Shown here piece after piece: positions 11,516 through 23,530 of a stretch of DNA of 64,000 nucleotides. Source of the stretch: Eimeria necatrix (Eukaryota > Apicomplexa > Conoidasida > Eucoccidiorida > Eimeriidae). The notes below the pieces were generated by a model that searched no databases, was not told where the DNA came from, and saw nothing but the letters and a program-made list of their open reading frames with translations. Position 1 is the stretch's first letter; the number at the start of each line of letters is the position of its first letter. The DNA is taken from contig NW_013654648.1 of NCBI RefSeq assembly GCF_000499385.1, positions 1 to 64,000 on the forward strand, given 5' to 3'. The translations under genes and the position numbers were made by a program.

Positions 11516-13904
11516 GATGAGCAAGCTGGTTTTGAGGCTGGGCCTGCCTCTGTGTGTTTTCGTTTTCCTTCGCTCGCTTTGTTTGTAGCTGCGCACTTGG
11601 CTATTAATCCGTTTGGCGCCCTCGGCCAGATTGGAACTACTTGGCCGTTTGGGTCTCCTTAGGCCTGCATGCTTGTCTCTTCACGTTCTTAGTTCTTTTT
11701 TTATGCTCTTTTTCTTTAAGCATGCAGCGCTCTGTTAGTCTCTTTGCACTTGTTTCTCTATCATTTGCTGCCTCGGCATGCCTGCGTTGCTGCCCCTCTG
11801 CTCACTTGCCCTCTTGTTTCCGCCAGTCCCTGTGTTGGGCCTTGGTTTCTCTTTTTTTTTATTGTCTTCTCTTCGCCCCTAATTATCTTTGCTTTTTGTT
11901 CACCTTTTGCTCGTTTTCCGTCTCCCAGGCTCTGCGCCACTCCCCGTGCAGTGCGTTCTATTTGTTTGTATCACTTTGTCTCGTCTTCCATCTGCAACCT
12001 TTTTTTTTCCTCAGTCTAGTGTAGCCTCACGTTTTATTTCTTGATACCGGTGACGTGCAGCTGTCACGTGAGACCAACAGGCGACGTGTACGCCTTGACT
12101 CAATGGAGGGTACCCCTTTGCGTGCAGCTCCGCGATGTATCCTCAATTCTCCTGTTTCTATATCTTCTCAGCCGCACATTGCTGCTCACGCTAGCATTTC
12201 TTCTGCTGCTGTTGATGTTGCTGCTGTTGCTGTTTCTCACGTAGCCACTGTGGCACTTGCCGTCTGTGGGAGAGGGACCGTAAGGCTGTGGCTGCTGGTT
12301 GTTGTGCGTGTTGGTACACCTAAAACCGAATATTTATTATTTCAATTTTCCCAAATACAAACAACACCGAAGGAACAGGTCCTTTCGTGGGGCACTTTGG
12401 CCTGTGGAGCGGTCACTACGCCAGCGTTGGCCGAATATTCCGGTAGTAGCTTGGGGGGACACCTGCATGCGTTCAGTTGGCATGAGGTGCTTTAAATCTT
12501 TGAAAGAATTATAACTTTCTACGCCAAATAAGTTATTATAGTGAGATTTTGTTACGAATCACCCTGAGCCACAGTCCGACGAACAGAAAGGCCACTAAGA
12601 TTTCCGCAGGTGACCTTTTGGCTTCAGCAGTGCCAGCAGCATCTACAGTAGTGATGGCCAATATTTAATTCCGCTTCTTTGCAGCTCTGCTTTTGCTTTC
12701 TTTTATCTTCTCCTGTTACTCCGGGTCTCTGGTGCTGCACACTTCATACAGTTTTCCGTCTTTTCGTTCTTCGTGGTGCGTACTTTTCCTCCGTGCCTGC
12801 GCCTCTAAATTGTGTTTCAGCATGTGCTGCTTCATATAAGTGTCTCGTACTCCTTCTGTTTTTCCTTGCAATGCCTCTCTTCTTTCACTTGAGCAGCCTA
12901 TGGTCCGCCTCTGAAGCAAGTGCGTCCTCACTTAGTACTTAGTACGCCGGCCCACATAATTGTTGCACGACGTAAGCATCAAGGCTCTTCAGACCAGCCG
13001 CCACCAGTGGCCTCTATCTAGCCGCACCTAGCCTCAGCAAACCCCAGCATGACAAAAAGCAAGTAGTAAAGTGCGAATAGCTGAATGGGACACCAAAAGA
13101 ACGGGGAATCTGCCTGCTTCGCAGGCCCCCACTTTGGCAGTGCCGTTTATTTGCAAGTATATAACTAACTGGCAATGACTGAGGAGGTCCGGAAAACTAA
13201 GTTTGCTTAAATCCTCTACGCTGAAACCATTTCGACTGGACAAACGGCAGTGCCGGCCTGCTCTTGCTGACCAACTGCCAATTCAAGTGCCACACTGAGA
13301 CGTTCACGGCAGTGCAAGCAAACAGTATACAGCCGGGGTCTTGTCCATTGGTCTTCTTTTTCGTGCGTGCTTGGAAAGTCTTTGCATTCGTGTTCTGTCT
13401 GTATTCTTAACTTTACATGAGTCTCCGTCTGTGTCTCTCAGTCTTTGCTCCTCGGTGCTTCTGCTTGCACCGGAGCTGCAGCTGCAGCTGGTCTATGCCT
13501 GCGGCCGCCCTATGGGTCTTCCTTGTTTTTTTGCATACTGCTCGACGATTGATCGAAGCTTATGCGTTAAAAAATGAATTTAACAATTTATTTAAAAATG
13601 AAGTTCAGTGATAAGTCCTGCTATCGCCTGTAACGGACCACCCCTAACCTGTTCACGCACCTCAACGCTCAGATTACATACCGGCAGTGCAAAAAGCAAA
13701 CAAACGAACTGTACACTTGATAGATTACCAAGAACAAGGCAGCTGCTCTTCTGCTGCTGCTGCTGCGGCTGCTGCACTGTCGTTGCTGCTGCGCCTTCGC
13801 TGCGTTTCAGCTCTTGTTGCAGTAAACGGTGCCCCAAATCGTAAATAGGGCTGCCAGAGTGCTCGAGCCTGGAGCTGCAGCAGCAGCAGCAGCCGCGAGT
13901 GTTA
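11516..13904. other. T/C-rich spacer upstream of WDR92 and downstream of the karyopherin
   Basis: Long pyrimidine-rich runs on the plus strand (about 11640-12040, 12670-12920 and 13330-13480) are built of short TTTGTCT/TGCCTT words. An AT-rich patch lies at 13560-13610. Open frames here (for example 11641-12024) consist of low-complexity Phe/Leu/Cys/Ser without domain signal. The promoter of WDR92 should lie just right of 11515. A frame at 13592-13837 on the minus strand might be a last exon of the karyopherin, but this is not supported. Confidence 0.55.
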
Positions 13905-16900
13905 TCAAACAGACGGCCTGTCGCACCTCATTTCTCCATCGTCTGAGCTGTCGGTCTCCTGCTGCTGCTGTCGCTGCCGGCCACTGGCAGCTAGCAGCTG
14001 CAAGGCAGTTGTGTTCTGCTGCTCTTGAGTAGTAAACCTGCCCTGAAGCAGCTGCGTTTGCTGCGGTAGCTGCTGCTGCGCCTCCTGCCGCAGCCTCTGT
14101 TGGAGTAGAACAGCTGGCATACTAACGGAGTGCGATTGTTGCTGATGCTGCTGTTGTTGTTGCAGCACAAAAAACCTCATGTCACCGCTGACTGCGTGAC
14201 ATGCTGCTCCATCGGGAGCCGTAGCAGCAGCAGCTGCTGCCACTGCCGCAGAAACACCTGCCGCTGTAGGCGACGCTGCCGCAGGCCGCTGTTGAGCCCC
14301 GCTGCCAGTAACTGCAGCTGTTGTAGCTGCAACTGGGTCCTCAGGTGTACCTGCATCCCATTCAGAGTCTTTCTTCCCGTCGAATGAACTGCTGCTCCGC
14401 AGTGACAATTGCTGCTGCTGCTGCTGCAGCTGTGGCACTTCCAGCGAAATAGCTGTGCACTGGGGCGAAACGCTCCTGCTGCACGCCATGCCATAGAGCC
14501 TCCCTTGCTGCTGGTGGCTGGACTGCTGCTGCTTCTGCTGCTGCAGCTCTTGCAGCTGCTGCAGTTGTTGCTGCACCTCCTCAGGCCATAGATGCCCACA
14601 CAGATACGGGTGTGCAGCAGCAGTTACCGCAGACGAGAGCAGCGCCTCCACTGTCGCTTGATGCAGCAGCCCCGCCCGTTGCTGTTTTAGCAGCAAACGA
14701 AACGGCGTGCTTTTCCGGTCATGCAGGCCGCTGCTGCTTGTGGTGTTGCTGCTGTAGCTGCTTTCGCTGCTGCAGCAACTGCATGCGCTGCTGCTGCTGT
14801 TGCTGCTGTCAGAACTGTACCTGCTGCTGCACCAGCCAGCAGAACGCCGGCGTAACCCAGTGTCTGCACCAACACCAAGAAAGACATGCACAGGACGAAA
14901 ATGCACAGCCAGCAAAATGCCTTAAAGACCCTGAGCACCAGCGGCAAACAGCAGCGGCAGCAGCAGCAGCCAAAGCAGCACACGGTACAGCGGGATTAAA
15001 TCTGGAGAGAACTCTGTGAAGCTGCAGCTGTTGCTGCTGCTCGTACCCATCGTCCAGTGATGCAGCGACGCATGCCGCTGCAGCTTCCTGATGCTGCTGC
15101 TGCTGCTTGCGTTGCCACTACTGCTGTCATCTGCTGTGCCTTTGAAGGCCCCTTCAGAAAGTCTGCATATGCCGCGCGGTTCTGCTGCTGCTGCTGCTGC
15201 TGCTCCGTCATCAGCCTGTGCTGCGGCAGCAGGCGACCAGGAAGCAGCTGCAGGGCACCGCAGACGCTCCTGCAGCACTCGCTGCTGCTTTACAATGCAC
15301 CTGCGGCGATGCAACCCCAGTACGCACTGCAGCAGCTGCAGCAGAGCAAGAAACAACAGCAACACGGAGACCGTAAAAATAAGGCGAAGCCTGCTGCCCT
15401 GCTGCAGGGCTAGCCCCGAAGCGGCGGATGTCGCACTGCAGCAGCAGCAACAGCAGCATACTGAAGTGCAGCAGCAGCAAATCTCAACAGCAGCAGAGGC
15501 AGTGGCATAGTGCACATTACGTACGGCTTGGGCGAGACACGTCTGGAAGACTCCGGTCTGCTGCTGCTGCTGCTGCTGCTGTTCTGCGATAGCGCGAAGC
15601 CATTGTCCCTCACCCACAGTGAAAAAGGAGCAGGCGGCCCGTACAAAAATGGTAGTGGAAAATTTGCTGCTGCGGCGCAAGCGGCTTCTCCTGTTGCGCT
15701 GTAGCCGTTGTTGTTGTTCTGCGTTCAGATGCTGCACCAGCAGAATTAGCAGTAGCTGCAGGCTGCTTCCTGCTGCCTCAGGCATCAGCTGCTGCTGTTG
15801 CTGCTGTTGCTGCTGCTGCCTTCGCCTCAAGCGGTGCCGTGCTATCTGCTGCGCAACGCTGTTGTTGCTGGGACTCCTTTGATTGCTGCTGCTGCTCTTT
15901 CGCCCAGCTGGCCTGCTGTCTCCCGCCGAAGCAGCACCTTTTGCTGCAGCAACCTTCCTATCAAGGCTGCAAGCGTTGTTGCTACCCCTGCGACTGTTGT
16001 TGAGAGCTTCTGCTGCACTGGCCGTTGCGTCAGGTGGAGCAGCGGCTGTTCCTGCTACTGAGCCTACTGCAGTATTGCCCCTCTGCTGCGGCTGCTGCTG
16101 CTGTTGCTGCTGCTGTTGCTGGGCTTGCGGCCTTTCCTTCTGCTCCTGTTGCTGTTGTTGCTGCTGCGGCTGAGTGCATGCGCGCGACTGCAGCAAAAGG
16201 GGAAAGAGGCCTTCAGGGTCTTGCAGAAGCAGCCAACAAGATGTCCGCAGCAACTGTGTGCGCAGCTGAGGATCTCGAGCTTGCCTGTGCCGCAGCAGCA
16301 GCAGCTGCAAGAGCTCTTGCAGGTGTGCAGCAGACAGCCGCTGTCTGTACACCTCAACCAGCAGCTCCCATAGAGTAGTAGCGCGAGATGAAACGACGGC
16401 GGACACATCGCAGCGGGATTGCAAGCAGCCTGCTGTGTACATCAATAGGTTGTAAAGTGGCATTTGCTGCTGCTGTTCCTGGTGCTGCTGCTGCTGCTCC
16501 AGGTCTACACAGTCAGGTGCACATGCAACTGCGAGGGCCACGCAAGAGATGCCCTCCTGCAGCAGCGCTTCATCATCAGTGCGCAGCAGTGCAGAAAGAA
16601 GCAGCCGCAGCACAGCAGCAAAGGTGGCGTCGCTGTTGAGGTATGACACTGTGTCGTCATCTGCTTCAGGTGCTGCTTCAGCTGCATGCGACTTCCCCGC
16701 AGACTCGGAAGCAACTGCTGCTAGCTGCTGCTGCTGGTTCTGCTGCTGGCTCTGCTCCTGCAGTTGCATGTAAGCAGCAAGCAAGCAGCTCGAGAGGGCC
16801 TCTACACATGTACACACTTCATATGGAGACACCACAAGAGCTGGAGGCAAAGAAGCAGGCCTTTCTCCCGGTGTGGTGGAAGTCGAGGTCCCCTCGACTG

Positions 16901-19900
16901 CTGCTGACGCTCCTGCTGCTGCTGCTGCTGCTGCTGCGCTCTCCCGCTGCAAAGCTGCACATCGCTTTCTGTCTGCTGCAGCACACCGTTGCAGGCGCTG
17001 GGCAAGCGGTGGCAGCAAAGCCCGAAAAATCTGCACGCTGCAGCCAACAGAAACAGCAGTCCCATCAGCAGCAACAAGAGCTAAAGCAAAAGCAACAATA
17101 ATCACAGAAGCACTGCAAGCCCAACAGCAGCTGGCGCGCTATGACCGCATTGAGCCATCAAGGCAGCTCAAAGCTCGGCCAACAACAGCAGCAGGAGCAG
17201 AAAGCAGTAATGGCTCAAGAATCACGGCAAGGAGATACAAACCAGAGAGTGCAAGGGCAAATGAGGCAGCACTGAAGCAGCAGCAGCAGCAACAGGAGTT
17301 GAAAGACCGCACCTGTGTCTCTGACAAGTAAGGGCAAGGAGGCGGATTAGCCCCTGAACCAATTGGTTCGTGGGAGGGCTGCGTACAGCCACGCGCAGCA
17401 GCAGCTGCAGCAGCTCCTCCAAGCATCCTTCGAGACAGAGCCGGCGCAGGACTGTAGCAGGCGTCACCAATACAACACGCTGCAGCAGCAGCAGCAGCAG
17501 CAGCAGGCAGTTCGAGTCGCCGCTGAAACCGCGGAGAAAACGCGGCAAGGATAGCAGAAAACAGCAGCAGCTGCTCGCCACAAATGCCTCGTCGTTGCTG
17601 GATGACACGAACGCCTCGAAAGCCACGCAGCCGCATAACCTGCAGCACCACTGGAAGCACAGCGAGTCTGAACCCTCCACACAACCCGCATTGCAGAGGC
17701 ATGGACTCCGGACTGCAGCAAAAGCAGCAGCTGCCAATTCATAAATGCAGCAGCTGCCAATTCAAAATTGGCGCCAAACTGGCTTCTGTAGGCTGCGCAG
17801 CGCGCAGAAGCAGCGCGGCGACCGCAACAAGGCCACCCGCAAAAGCATCACGCAGCGCGCAGAAGCAGCGCGGCGACCGCAACAAGGCCACCCGCAAAAG
17901 CATCAAAGTACCTTAGCAGCAAGGGATTCTTCTCCCCGCAAAAAGCTCCTAGAGCCAGCCTGGCGAGCGTCTCCACCTCCTGCGCGTACTTGCGGTGTAC
18001 GTACACCCGAAGCACACAGGCCACAAGAAGGCAGCGGCAGCGCAACAGCAGCGAAGGAATGGGGCCCGGCGACGCTGCGTCTGCTTCAGCTTCTTCTGCT
18101 GCTGCCAACACATGCGCTATGCACTGTACATGCGCTTCTAATGCTGCTGCTGCTGCGGCTGCTTCTGCTTGCGTGGACCCAACTGCCCAGAGTGCTGCCT
18201 GCAGGAAAGGAACAAAAGCAGCAGCAGCAGGACTGGCAGATACCAACTGTGGCATATGCAACGGGAGAGAGCAGCAACAGCAGCAAAACACGCAGAAGCA
18301 GCGCTCATAAGAACAGCATCACTATTACACACATGCAACGTTACACACATGCAGCGACCATGGCAACAGCGCAGCGATACAACTTCAAGCAGCAGCAAAA
18401 GCAACACATGCAAGAAAGGCTCAACACGAGCAGCAGCAGGCACAGACGCACCTCAGTTAGAGACCACCAGGGCAGCTGCTGCTGCCGGCGCTCTGCACTG
18501 ATCAGCAGCAGAGACTCTGCTGCCTCTGCAACGGAAGCAGCAACGACTCGCCGAGCAGCAGCAGCTGCAGCACTAGCAGCTTGCTGAGCCTTCTCTTGCG
18601 CTGCTGTATCCCCCCAGATCCCTACGGAGTCAGCACTTGTGCAGTAATTCAAGCAGCACCCGCTGATGCAGCTCTCAGTTGCAGCCGCAGGTGCTACCGC
18701 GCCCCCGAAGGCAGCAAAACCGTCACCCGCCTCGTCGGGAGCAGCATGCGCTGCAGCAGCAGCAGCTGCTGGGCTTGCTCTTGAGGCTGTTGCAGCGTCC
18801 CTGCAACTGCACTGATAGGACACAGGTGTTTCAAGAGCATGCAGCAGCTGCAGCACGACGCGGCGAACAGATTGTCCAGCTAGGGCTTCTTCATCATCTG
18901 CTTCCCGTTTCTGTTGTCGCTGCTGCTGCTCTTCTTGCTGCTGCTGTTGCTGGCGGCGCCACCGTCGCCGTGCTGCTTCCCCCGCTGCCACCGCTGCTGC
19001 CTCCGTTAAAACGTCACTACAGCTTGTAGAAGAAAAGCCTACAAACTGTAGCTGCTGCCTGTTGTACCCATGCTGCAGCAGCAGTGCTTGCAGCAAAAGC
19101 CGCTGCTCTGTACTGCTCCAATCAATAAAGTTGCTGGCGTTTTGCTGCAGCTGCTGTTCCTCTGCCAAAGACAGCTGGCAATAAGGCAGCAGCAAAGACA
19201 GCAAAAGCGTTAGGCCTGGGGAGGGCGCCGCAGATATCTCTTCCTCTGTGGCGACGCGGGCTGCAGCAGCAGCAGGCACCCCTGTGCCTTGCATTTGCTG
19301 GCCACTCCGTGCTGTAGCAGGCGGCACACTGAGAAGCTCGTCTGCTTCTTGCGAAGCATTCGCAGCAGCCGCAGCAAATGCAGCAGCGTGCGCAGCGTCG
19401 CCCACAGGAGCAGCTGATGCTGCTGCAGCCGCTGCTGCCACAGCAGCAGCAGCTTCAGCTTCGCAGTCCAGCATCAGAGCCCTCGATTCACGCACGCGAG
19501 CACACTCTGTGAGAAGGCAGACACTTTGGACAACAAGGCACCGGCCTGACGTGCTGAGGGCGTTAGAGGCCTCTGCTGCAGCCGCTGCTGCTGCTGCTGC
19601 TGCGGAGGTTTTGGCAGCTCCACTGCCTTGTTGCTGCTGCTCCTCCTCGCCCTCCTGAAGCAGCAAGGCCTCGTATGTGCAGAAATAGCGTTGCAGCAGA
19701 GCAATGCATGCGTCCAGCAGCAACGGGGCCACAGCGGCAAACTCAGCCCGCATACTGCACTCCCAGCTTTTGCAGCAATCACGATTCGTTGCAGTTGCTG
19801 CCACTCCTAACGGGCCATTGGACTTGAGTAAGGGTTCCGGCAGCGCCAAGCCGCTGTTGTCTGCGGGAGAAGCTGCAGCAGCAGCTGTTGCTGCTGCTGG

Positions 19901-22774
19901 TGCTGCCCCTGAAAGCGGAGAGTCTGGTGAAGGCGCCGATGTACTGCGTGTCGCCTCCGACGGTGTGCACAGGCAGGGAGCCTCATCTGTTGCAGCCGCA
20001 GCAGCTGCAACAGCAGCAGCAGCGACAGCAGCAGCAGTAGGCGTCAGGTCAGCTTCCAGCGCGGGCAGCTGCGCTCTGTGATACTGCCCTTTGATACTGT
20101 TGCTGCTAGGACAGGAAAGACGGGTGATGAGGACGCAGCAGCGGAGCGTCTGCACAGCTACAGTGAGATGACCTCCATCTGTCAGGTGCATGCTGCTGAT
20201 GCGCAACAGCAGCAGCAGTTGCTGCACCAGAGGCTGGACGTGCTGCAGCAAGGCCGACACCCAGCAGCAGCTGCTGCAGCAGCAGCAGTGTTGCTTGTGC
20301 GCTTGCGCAGTCTCCAGCAGCTCCACATAGACCACGAGGCATGCAACTGACGTGGCTGTGTCCAATCGAGGTTTCTGCATTGTCAGCAATCATCACAGCA
20401 GCAGCACCAAATTGGCAGCAGCAGCAAACCACAGCAGAAGCACAAGGGCAAATACAGCTACGAGCTGAAGCAAAAAGCTGCAGCAGGCACGTCTGCCTGT
20501 AGCCAGCAGACAGCAGCAAAGAGCAGTGGCAACGCATAAAGCATTAGAAAGAGCACCAAATGCAGAAACGGCGACAGCAAAATGCTCAGGAACAACACCA
20601 GCAAAAAAAAAGCAATTAGAACCCACTTTGATTTGCAGTCTTCTTCTAGTCTTTTCAATAGCAGCAAGCGGTGTCAGGACTGCTGCTGCTACGGTGAGTC
20701 CTGCGTCAACGGCGGAGCTGTCTGCTGCAGCCGCAGCAAGCATACCTGGAGCCAGCACTACGCTATACGTCTGGCGTCCGCCTGCGGTATGCAGCAGCAG
20801 CTGCAGCAGTTGTTGCAGCCGCTGCTCCTGCAGCAACAGGAAATTCGGGCAGTCCCTGAGCAGCACCTGTAGCAGCCTCAGCGTTGCATGCATGACGAAC
20901 CGGGGACTGCCGCAGCAAGGAGCTTTCTCTATTGCTGCTGCTGCTTCTGCTGCCTGCTGCGCCTCCTGTGTTGCTGCTGCGCGCTGCACCAACTCCTGAG
21001 CAAAGGCCCAAGCACAGCAGCAGCACATTCACGAATCTGTTCAGAATGTACATTGATGCTAGTGTTGCTTCCACATATCTGTCGGGCTGCTTCTGCTGTT
21101 GCTGCTGTTGCTTACTGTTACTCGCATCAAAACCTGTTCCGTCAGGCACTCCGCTGCACTGCAGCACAAATGCCCCGAGTAGCAACAGCCAGCAGCAATG
21201 CTATCAGCAGCAGCAGCAGCGGCTGCTGGGCCTGCCGTCGGTGATGCTGCTCCTGCTGCTGTCACACCACTGTTCGAACGGGACACTTGAGGCCTCGCAG
21301 GCTCCCTTGCTGCTTTGGTGCTACTTGCTGCTGCTGCTCCTGGTGCTGCTGCTGCTCCCGCCGTTGCTGCTGCTGTTTCGTCAGGGTTTGCCGGCTGGTT
21401 CGGAGCGGTACCATTGGCCTCTACAGCTGCTGCCGACAGCAGCGGCGGCACACTGGTGGGAGCAGCTTCTAGAGGCTGCCGCCTGCACCTGGCGTTGCTG
21501 CTGCTGGCGGTGCTGCTGCTGCACAGAGTATCTCTCGCGTCTGCTGCTGCTCGAAGCTGCTGCAGCTTTTGCTGCAACAGCTTTCGCCCGCAGCAACAGC
21601 ACGGGTCCGCTGCGCGCTGCTGTTGGTAAGCCACTAGCTGCGTCAGCACCTTGTGCAGCAGCTGCTGCAGCTGCTCCTGAGGGTGGCATGGGGCGGAGTG
21701 CAGCAGGAGCAGCAGCGCTGCCTGTCGTTCGCTGGGGTCGAACCTGCTCCAGCGGGGCCCCACGAGCTGTCGCAGCAGCGTGGCACATAAAACCTGCAGC
21801 AGAAAGCCGCTGCTGGCTTGGCTTGCGCTGCTGCTGCTGGTGCTGCTGCCCAGTGTAGCTGCAGAGTGCAGCATCTGCTGCCCCTGGTGCGAAAATACGC
21901 AGCAGCATCCGGGGGCACTGCACAAGCAAATTAGGTGCTGTTGCTGCTTCTGCTGTTGCTGTTGTTGTTGCTGCTGCTGCTGCTGTGTCGCCGCCGGTGG
22001 CCCACCCCGGCTGCTGCTGCCACCCGCTTCAGGCCTTTTTTGAGCTGCAGCAGCAGCATGATAGCAAGAATGAGCAAACAAGGCTGAATTAAAGCCGCAA
22101 ATGGCGTAAGCAGTCAGAGCCAGAAGCACCCCCGGGGACTCGCAGCAAGAGAGAAAGACAGCCTCTGCTTGCTGCTGCTGCGCTGCGTCGCCTACGAGCA
22201 GCTGCTGGAGCAGTGCGTGACACTCGTGCAGCTGCTGCTCGTAGATCTCAGTGGCGCCTTGTCCTGCAGCAGCTGCGGCTGCTGCTTCTTTGGCGGTGTG
22301 GGCCTCGCCGGCGCAGCCATTTGCTGCTGACGCAGTTGCATCTGTTGGATCCCCTTCCGCTGCGCTGCCGGCAGTTGCTGCCCCTGCTTCTGCTGCGTAA
22401 ACACCCGACAGTCTGGAAAATTGAACGCAGCACTTGCTGCCGCTGCTGCTGTCTGCCGAGTTCCACAGAAAGAAAGCCTTCGAGTGTAATGTTTCCTCGT
22501 GCGAAGCAGCGGCAGCTGCCGCCGCTTCTGCTGCTGCTCGTACAGCAGCAGCGAAACTGAAGGAAGGCGTCCCATCTAACCCTTCTTCCGCCGGTGTTAC
22601 TGCTTCTGTGTCCGTTGCTGCTACTCCTGCTGCTGAGCACCGTGGGTCACCAACCGCACCTTTGTCACCGGCAGCAGCCACGAAAGGGAGCAGCGGCTGG
22701 TGTTGCTGCTGCTGTTGCTGCTGCTGCTGCATCGCACGGCGATGAGGTGCCGGATCCCCAGCAGCAGCAAGCAA
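13905..22774 (-). CDS. Importin-beta-family karyopherin (importin-9/11-like), repeat-expanded
   Basis: Nuclear transport receptor built of HEAT repeats. The first exon (22774 to about 21060) carries the importin N-terminal domain. HALLQQLLVGDAAQQQQAEA and SPGVLLALTAYAI match the first helix pair; QVLCATLLRQLVGPRWSRF and CHPQEQLQQLLHKVLTQLVA match the next. HEAT-like helices continue in exons near 21028-20560 (FVMHATLRLLQVLLRD) and 20389-18500. The latter has LSLLLPYCQLSLAEEQQL then ASNFIDW, resembling the importin 'D(D/E)xxFI' segment. Further exons lie at 18291-17850, 17700-17222, 17105-15400 (LLQEGISCVALAVACAPD) and 14915-13905, which ends in an acidic TDSSDDGEM tail. Poly-Ala/Gln inserts swell the gene to nearly 9 kb. 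Exact splice sites were not resolved. A 55-bp duplication at 17796-17905 breaks the frame unless an intron lies there. Importin-9 or -11 are the nearest guesses; the subclass is unsure. Confidence 0.72.
17724..17769. repeat. 23-bp direct repeat within the karyopherin locus
   Basis: The 23-bp string GCAGCAGCTGCCAATTCATA(AAT) at 17724-17746 is followed directly by a second, slightly diverged copy from 17747. It sits about 30 bp from a perfect 55-bp duplication, so this short stretch has expanded by slippage more than once. Confidence 0.85.
17796..17905. repeat. Perfect 55-bp tandem duplication
   Basis: Positions 17796-17850 and 17851-17905 are identical 55-mers beginning CGCAGCGCGCAGAAGCAGCG. 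Because 55 is not a multiple of three, the two copies are read in different frames. The right copy continues the karyopherin exon (RYFDAFAGGLVAVAALLLRA on the minus strand) and the left copy shifts it. Confidence 0.95.
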
Positions 22775-22849
22775 TCGCTCAGCAGCCGCGGCCTCTGGGA
22801 AAAGCCATGGGGTGTGATGCTGCAGAAGCAGCTGACGGGCATCTGCTGC

Positions 22850-23142
22850 AATAGAAGCACAACAGCTGCAGCTGCAGCGAGAATAAAAGGGCCGCTATAC
22901 CCGACCAACCAGCGGACTGGTGGCCCCCCGGTAGGCAGTCCAGCGGCACCAGCGGCGGCAGAAGGAGCGCCCGCAGCAGCGCCTCCAGCTTCACTAAACT
23001 CGCCAAATGTGCTTGTTGGCTCAAAATCTAGGAAAGAAGGTTGTAAGAAACCCTCTATACAGCAGACAATGAGCAGCACGGGCGCGGGCAGCAGCAGCGG
23101 CGTCAGCTGCTGCTGTCGTTCCAGTAGCAGCGCTGCTGCCAT
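22850..23142 (-). CDS. Possible small membrane protein, unknown
   Basis: An ATG at 23142 opens a minus-strand frame with two hydrophobic segments: PLLLPAPVLLIVCCIEGFL (about residues 15-33) and FILAAAAAVVLLLQQM (about 84-99). They flank a soluble stretch with DFEPTSTFGEFSE and GPPVRWLVGYSGP. The frame is open to 22621 but overlaps the karyopherin start in another frame, so a donor or stop must come earlier. It lies between the divergent karyopherin and SFI1-like genes. No family was recognised. It could instead be an upstream exon of the karyopherin gene. Confidence 0.32.
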
Positions 23143-23530
23143 TGGCGAGCATGCGCAGGGTGGTTGGGACTGTGGTGTTGGTGGTCGGCGGTGCCAGCAG
23201 CAGTGCCTGATGGGACGAAACTAAATTAGTTATTAACTAGCGGCTTCATGGTTGCAGCTGGACTTCGCGCCGCCGCAGCGGCAGCAGCAACAATTGCAGC
23301 AGCATCAGCCGCTGCCTCTAAAGAGGTGCTGCGCCAGCCTCAGACAGCCATTTGCCGCTGCAGCCGAATCCGTGCTGTTCTTGACTGCTGCAACTAGTTC
23401 TCTGCGTGCGCTTACACAGCGACAAAGGCGGCAGACACAGCGAGACACTCAGCCGCAGTAGCAAAGGAGCAGAAGCACTCAGAGCGGCAGCACTAGAATC
23501 CTGTGAGGACCATGAACCGCATCCAAAGCC
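23143..23530. other. Divergent spacer before the SFI1-like gene
   Basis: It holds a short AT-rich patch (23221-23240) and otherwise CAG-rich sequence. Transcription starts for the plus-strand SFI1-like gene and a minus-strand gene should both lie here. No motif could be assigned. Confidence 0.5.

Noticed and set aside
11641..12024. Plus-strand frame of 127 codons rich in Phe/Leu/Cys
   Set aside because: It falls in a T/C-rich low-complexity tract with no domain pattern. Similar frames occur wherever such tracts occur.
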